From Candidatus Culexmicrobium profundum (lineage in GTDB: Archaea; Thermoproteota; Methanomethylicia; Culexarchaeales; Culexmicrobiaceae), in contig JANZKD010000192.1 of NCBI GenBank assembly GCA_025061245.1, positions 1-6,052 on the forward strand: 6,052 nt of DNA, written 5' to 3'. Positions 4,371 through 6,052 of the stretch are shown in pieces. Numbering within the stretch: position 1 is the first letter of the stretch; every line of letters starts with the position of its first letter. The translations under genes and the position numbers were made by a program. The notes beneath the pieces are model-generated. The model saw only the letters and a program-made list of their open reading frames with translations. It ran no database searches and was not told the DNA's origin.

Positions 4371-5950
4371 TTTGGAGAAAGCTAAGTAAAGAAAAAGAAG
4401 AAGGAAACATAGAATATAAGCTAAAAATTGTTAAGCCAGACAAAGAAAGAATTGAAAAATTGGCAAGTCAAATGCGCTATAGATTAAGAGAAGGCGGAGG
4501 AGAAGCAATTTACGAAATAGGAGTCTCAAATGATGGAACACTCATAGGATTATCTGAAGAGGAAATAGCGGAAACACTGCAATGGCTGGAAATGGCGGCA
4601 GAGAAAATTGGAGCGAAAATAAGCATTCTAAGAGAAGGACGAGGGAAACGTGGCAAAGTCTTAGAGCTATTAGTCAGAATGATCAAAGAAGACTTTCCAA
4701 TATACGTAATGATCCCAGTTCTCGGAAATGTTGACAGTGGAAAATCAACATTAATAAGTGTTTTATGCTCAGGGGAATTAGACGATGGAAACGGTTTAGC
4801 TAGAAGTAAAGTAGTCAGGTTTCTTCATGAACTAAAGTCGGGAAGAACATCATCCATATCAAGTCATTTTCTAGGATTTGATGAAATTGGAAACATTGTA
4901 AACTATAATCTAGTCACACCTCTTGATGAAGCAGAAGTATTTCTAAACAGCTCAAAGCTAGTATGCTTTGTAGACTTAGGGGGTCATGAAAGATATTTAA
5001 GAACAACTTTGAAAGGAGTAACAGGCAGGTCACCTGATTACGTAATGCTATGTGTAGCTGCTAATGCAGGATTTATTGGAACAGCAAAAGAACACTTAGG
5101 AATCACTATGGTGCTAAAGATTCCAGTCTTCATCGTAATCACCAAGATAGACATGGTGCCATCAGAGATAACTTCAAGAGTAATTAGCGAAGTAGTAAGA
5201 ATACTAAAGAAACCAGGAATAAATAAAATCCCAATAATAGTAAATGAAATCGACGACGTTATAGTTGCGGCAAGAAACATGGCAAGTAGACGAATAGTCC
5301 CCATATTCCTTGTATCAAACACTACAGGTGAAGGATTAGATCTACTTAGAACATTTCTAAACGTTCTACCCCCAAGACTAAAATGGGAAGAAAAGCTTGA
5401 TAAACCATTCAAAATGTATGTCGAAGAAAAATTCAATGTTAGAGGAGTAGGAACAGTTGTAAGTGGACTTGCACTTCAAGGAGAAGTTAAAGTCGATGAC
5501 TATATGCAATTAGGTCCATTTAGAGATGGAAGTTTTAGATTAGTAAGAGTAAGATCAATACACGTAAACCGTGTAAATGTCGATAAAGCTGTAGCCGGCC
5601 AAGAAGTATGCCTAGCCTTGAGAAACATATCATACGACGAAGTAGAAAAAGGAATGTGCATTCTAGGTAAAAATGCCACACCTAAAGCGGTAAGATCATT
5701 TAAAGCAAAAGTAACAATACTACATCATCCAACAACAATTAAGAGAGGATACCAAGCAGTCATGCACATTCATACAATTAGACAATCAGCCAAATTTATT
5801 GAAATGGAAAAGGAACCATTAAGAACGGGGGATACAGCTATCGTAAAACTGGAATTTTGCTTCAAACCAGAATACATATGCGAAGGAGACTGGTTTGTAT
5901 TTAGAGAAGGAAGAACAAAGGGATTTGGCATAATATTAAAAGTATTCTAA
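4367..5950 (+). CDS. GTPBP1-family translational GTPase (EF-Tu/eEF1A superfamily)
   Basis: A GTP-binding protein of the translation-factor class. An N-terminal domain precedes a complete G domain and two beta-barrel domains. The N-terminal region (about residues 12-110: EGNIEYKLK, GGGEAIYEIGV, DGTLIGL) is characteristic of the GTPBP1/GTPBP2 branch. G domain: G1 GNVDSGKST (120-128), the GRTSSIS block (159-165) that replaces the usual switch I sequence, G3 DLGGH (203-207), G4 TKID (259-262) and G5-like SNTTGEG (317-323). Domain II starts near 346 (FKMYVEEKFNVRGVGTVVSG) and domain III runs from about 441 to 527. All nucleotide-binding motifs look intact. Vertebrate GTPBP1 resembles eEF1A and has been linked to aminoacyl-tRNA delivery, stalled ribosomes and the RNA exosome; the archaeal role is not established. 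Start ATG 4367 lacks a clear ribosome-binding site but places the EGNIEYKL block at a normal distance. The stop is 1 bp from the convergent pyrF stop. Confidence 0.9.
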   Translation: MIWRKLSKEKEEGNIEYKLKIVKPDKERIEKLASQMRYRLREGGGEAIYEIGVSNDGTLIGLSEEEIAETLQWLEMAAEKIGAKISILREGRGKRGKVLELLVRMIKEDFPIYVMIPVLGNVDSGKSTLISVLCSGELDDGNGLARSKVVRFLHELKSGRTSSISSHFLGFDEIGNIVNYNLVTPLDEAEVFLNSSKLVCFVDLGGHERYLRTTLKGVTGRSPDYVMLCVAANAGFIGTAKEHLGITMVLKIPVFIVITKIDMVPSEITSRVISEVVRILKKPGINKIPIIVNEIDDVIVAARNMASRRIVPIFLVSNTTGEGLDLLRTFLNVLPPRLKWEEKLDKPFKMYVEEKFNVRGVGTVVSGLALQGEVKVDDYMQLGPFRDGSFRLVRVRSIHVNRVNVDKAVAGQEVCLALRNISYDEVEKGMCILGKNATPKAVRSFKAKVTILHHPTTIKRGYQAVMHIHTIRQSAKFIEMEKEPLRTGDTAIVKLEFCFKPEYICEGDWFVFREGRTKGFGIILKVF

Positions 5951-5951
5951 A

Positions 5952-6052
5952 TTAAGATAAAGCTAGATCCCTAAAGAATTTAGCAGCCTCTGCTGGATTT
6001 TCAGCATTGAAAATGGATCGCCCAATAATGAAATATTTTGTTCCAGCTTCTA
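5952..6052 (-). CDS. pyrF: Orotidine-5'-phosphate decarboxylase, C-terminal tail (5' end outside window)
   Basis: Reading the minus strand from the right edge gives 32 codons ending in TAA at 5954-5952. The peptide starts EAGTKYFIIGRSIFNAENPA and ends in AAKFFRDLALS. The GRSIFNAENPAEAA stretch matches the end of orotidine-5'-phosphate decarboxylase, where the Gly-Arg pair belongs to the phosphate-binding loop of the TIM barrel and is followed by a final helix. This enzyme makes UMP from OMP, the last step of de novo pyrimidine synthesis. Hexulose-6-phosphate synthase and related enzymes share this fold and a similar ending, but NAENP (usually NAxxP) is more typical of PyrF. The remaining roughly 180 residues lie beyond the window. 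The gene converges on the GTPase gene with a single base between the stop codons. Confidence 0.75.
   Translation of the reverse strand, partial: EAGTKYFIIGRSIFNAENPAEAAKFFRDLALS

Noticed and set aside
5038..5436. Minus-strand open frame of 132 codons inside the GTPase gene
   Set aside because: Antisense shadow. The plus strand here encodes the G3-G5 region and the start of domain II of a well-recognised GTPase.
1..6052. Mobile element, CRISPR, toxin-antitoxin or defence island
   Set aside because: No repeats, transposase, integrase, spacer pattern or paired small genes were seen. Gene content is housekeeping, with uniform base and codon use.

Overview
The window comes from an A+T-rich archaeal chromosome. 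The evidence is the gene content: an Lhr-type helicase with the archaeal C-terminal region, an archaeal-type dUTPase, a two-subunit class I fumarase, and a GTPBP1-family translational GTPase. Arginine codons are mostly AGA/AGG and ATA is common for isoleucine. TATA-like boxes precede several genes, and the ribosome-binding sites have the GGAGGTGAT form. The mix suits a thermophilic or little-cultivated lineage, for example in the TACK group, but the lineage cannot be fixed from this sequence.

Layout, left to right. (1) 1-582, plus: the C-terminal end of an Lhr-family ATP-dependent helicase, cut by the window edge. (2) 629-1147, plus: dUTPase. (3) 1131-2644, minus: fumarase alpha and beta subunits, translationally coupled. 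(4) 2711-3127, minus: MoaE, the large subunit of molybdopterin synthase. (5) 3206-3661, plus: a small CxxCxxCC (YkgJ-type) cysteine-cluster protein. (6) 3658-4263, minus: a 201-residue protein I do not recognise. (7) 4367-5950, plus: a 527-residue GTPBP1-type GTPase. (8) 5952-6052, minus: the C-terminal tail of an orotidine-5'-phosphate decarboxylase-like protein, cut by the right edge and found by reading the minus strand by hand.

The genes do not form one pathway. They are housekeeping functions: RNA/DNA helicase activity, nucleotide-pool cleaning, the TCA cycle, molybdenum cofactor synthesis, translation or RNA quality control, and pyrimidine synthesis. They sit in short transcription units that switch strand repeatedly. 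The genome is very compact. All three convergent junctions overlap or nearly touch (17 bp overlap, 4 bp overlap, 1 bp gap), and the two divergent junctions (3128-3205 and 4264-4366) are short regions that must hold both promoters. No gap exceeds about 105 bp.

I saw no tRNA, rRNA, CRISPR array, insertion sequence or defence system, and no clear sign of a new multi-gene system. The points most worth a second look are the unrecognised 201-residue protein with a possible internal repeat, the 11-codon mini-ORF whose stop overlaps the start of the GTPase gene, and the GTPase itself as an archaeal relative of a eukaryotic family.
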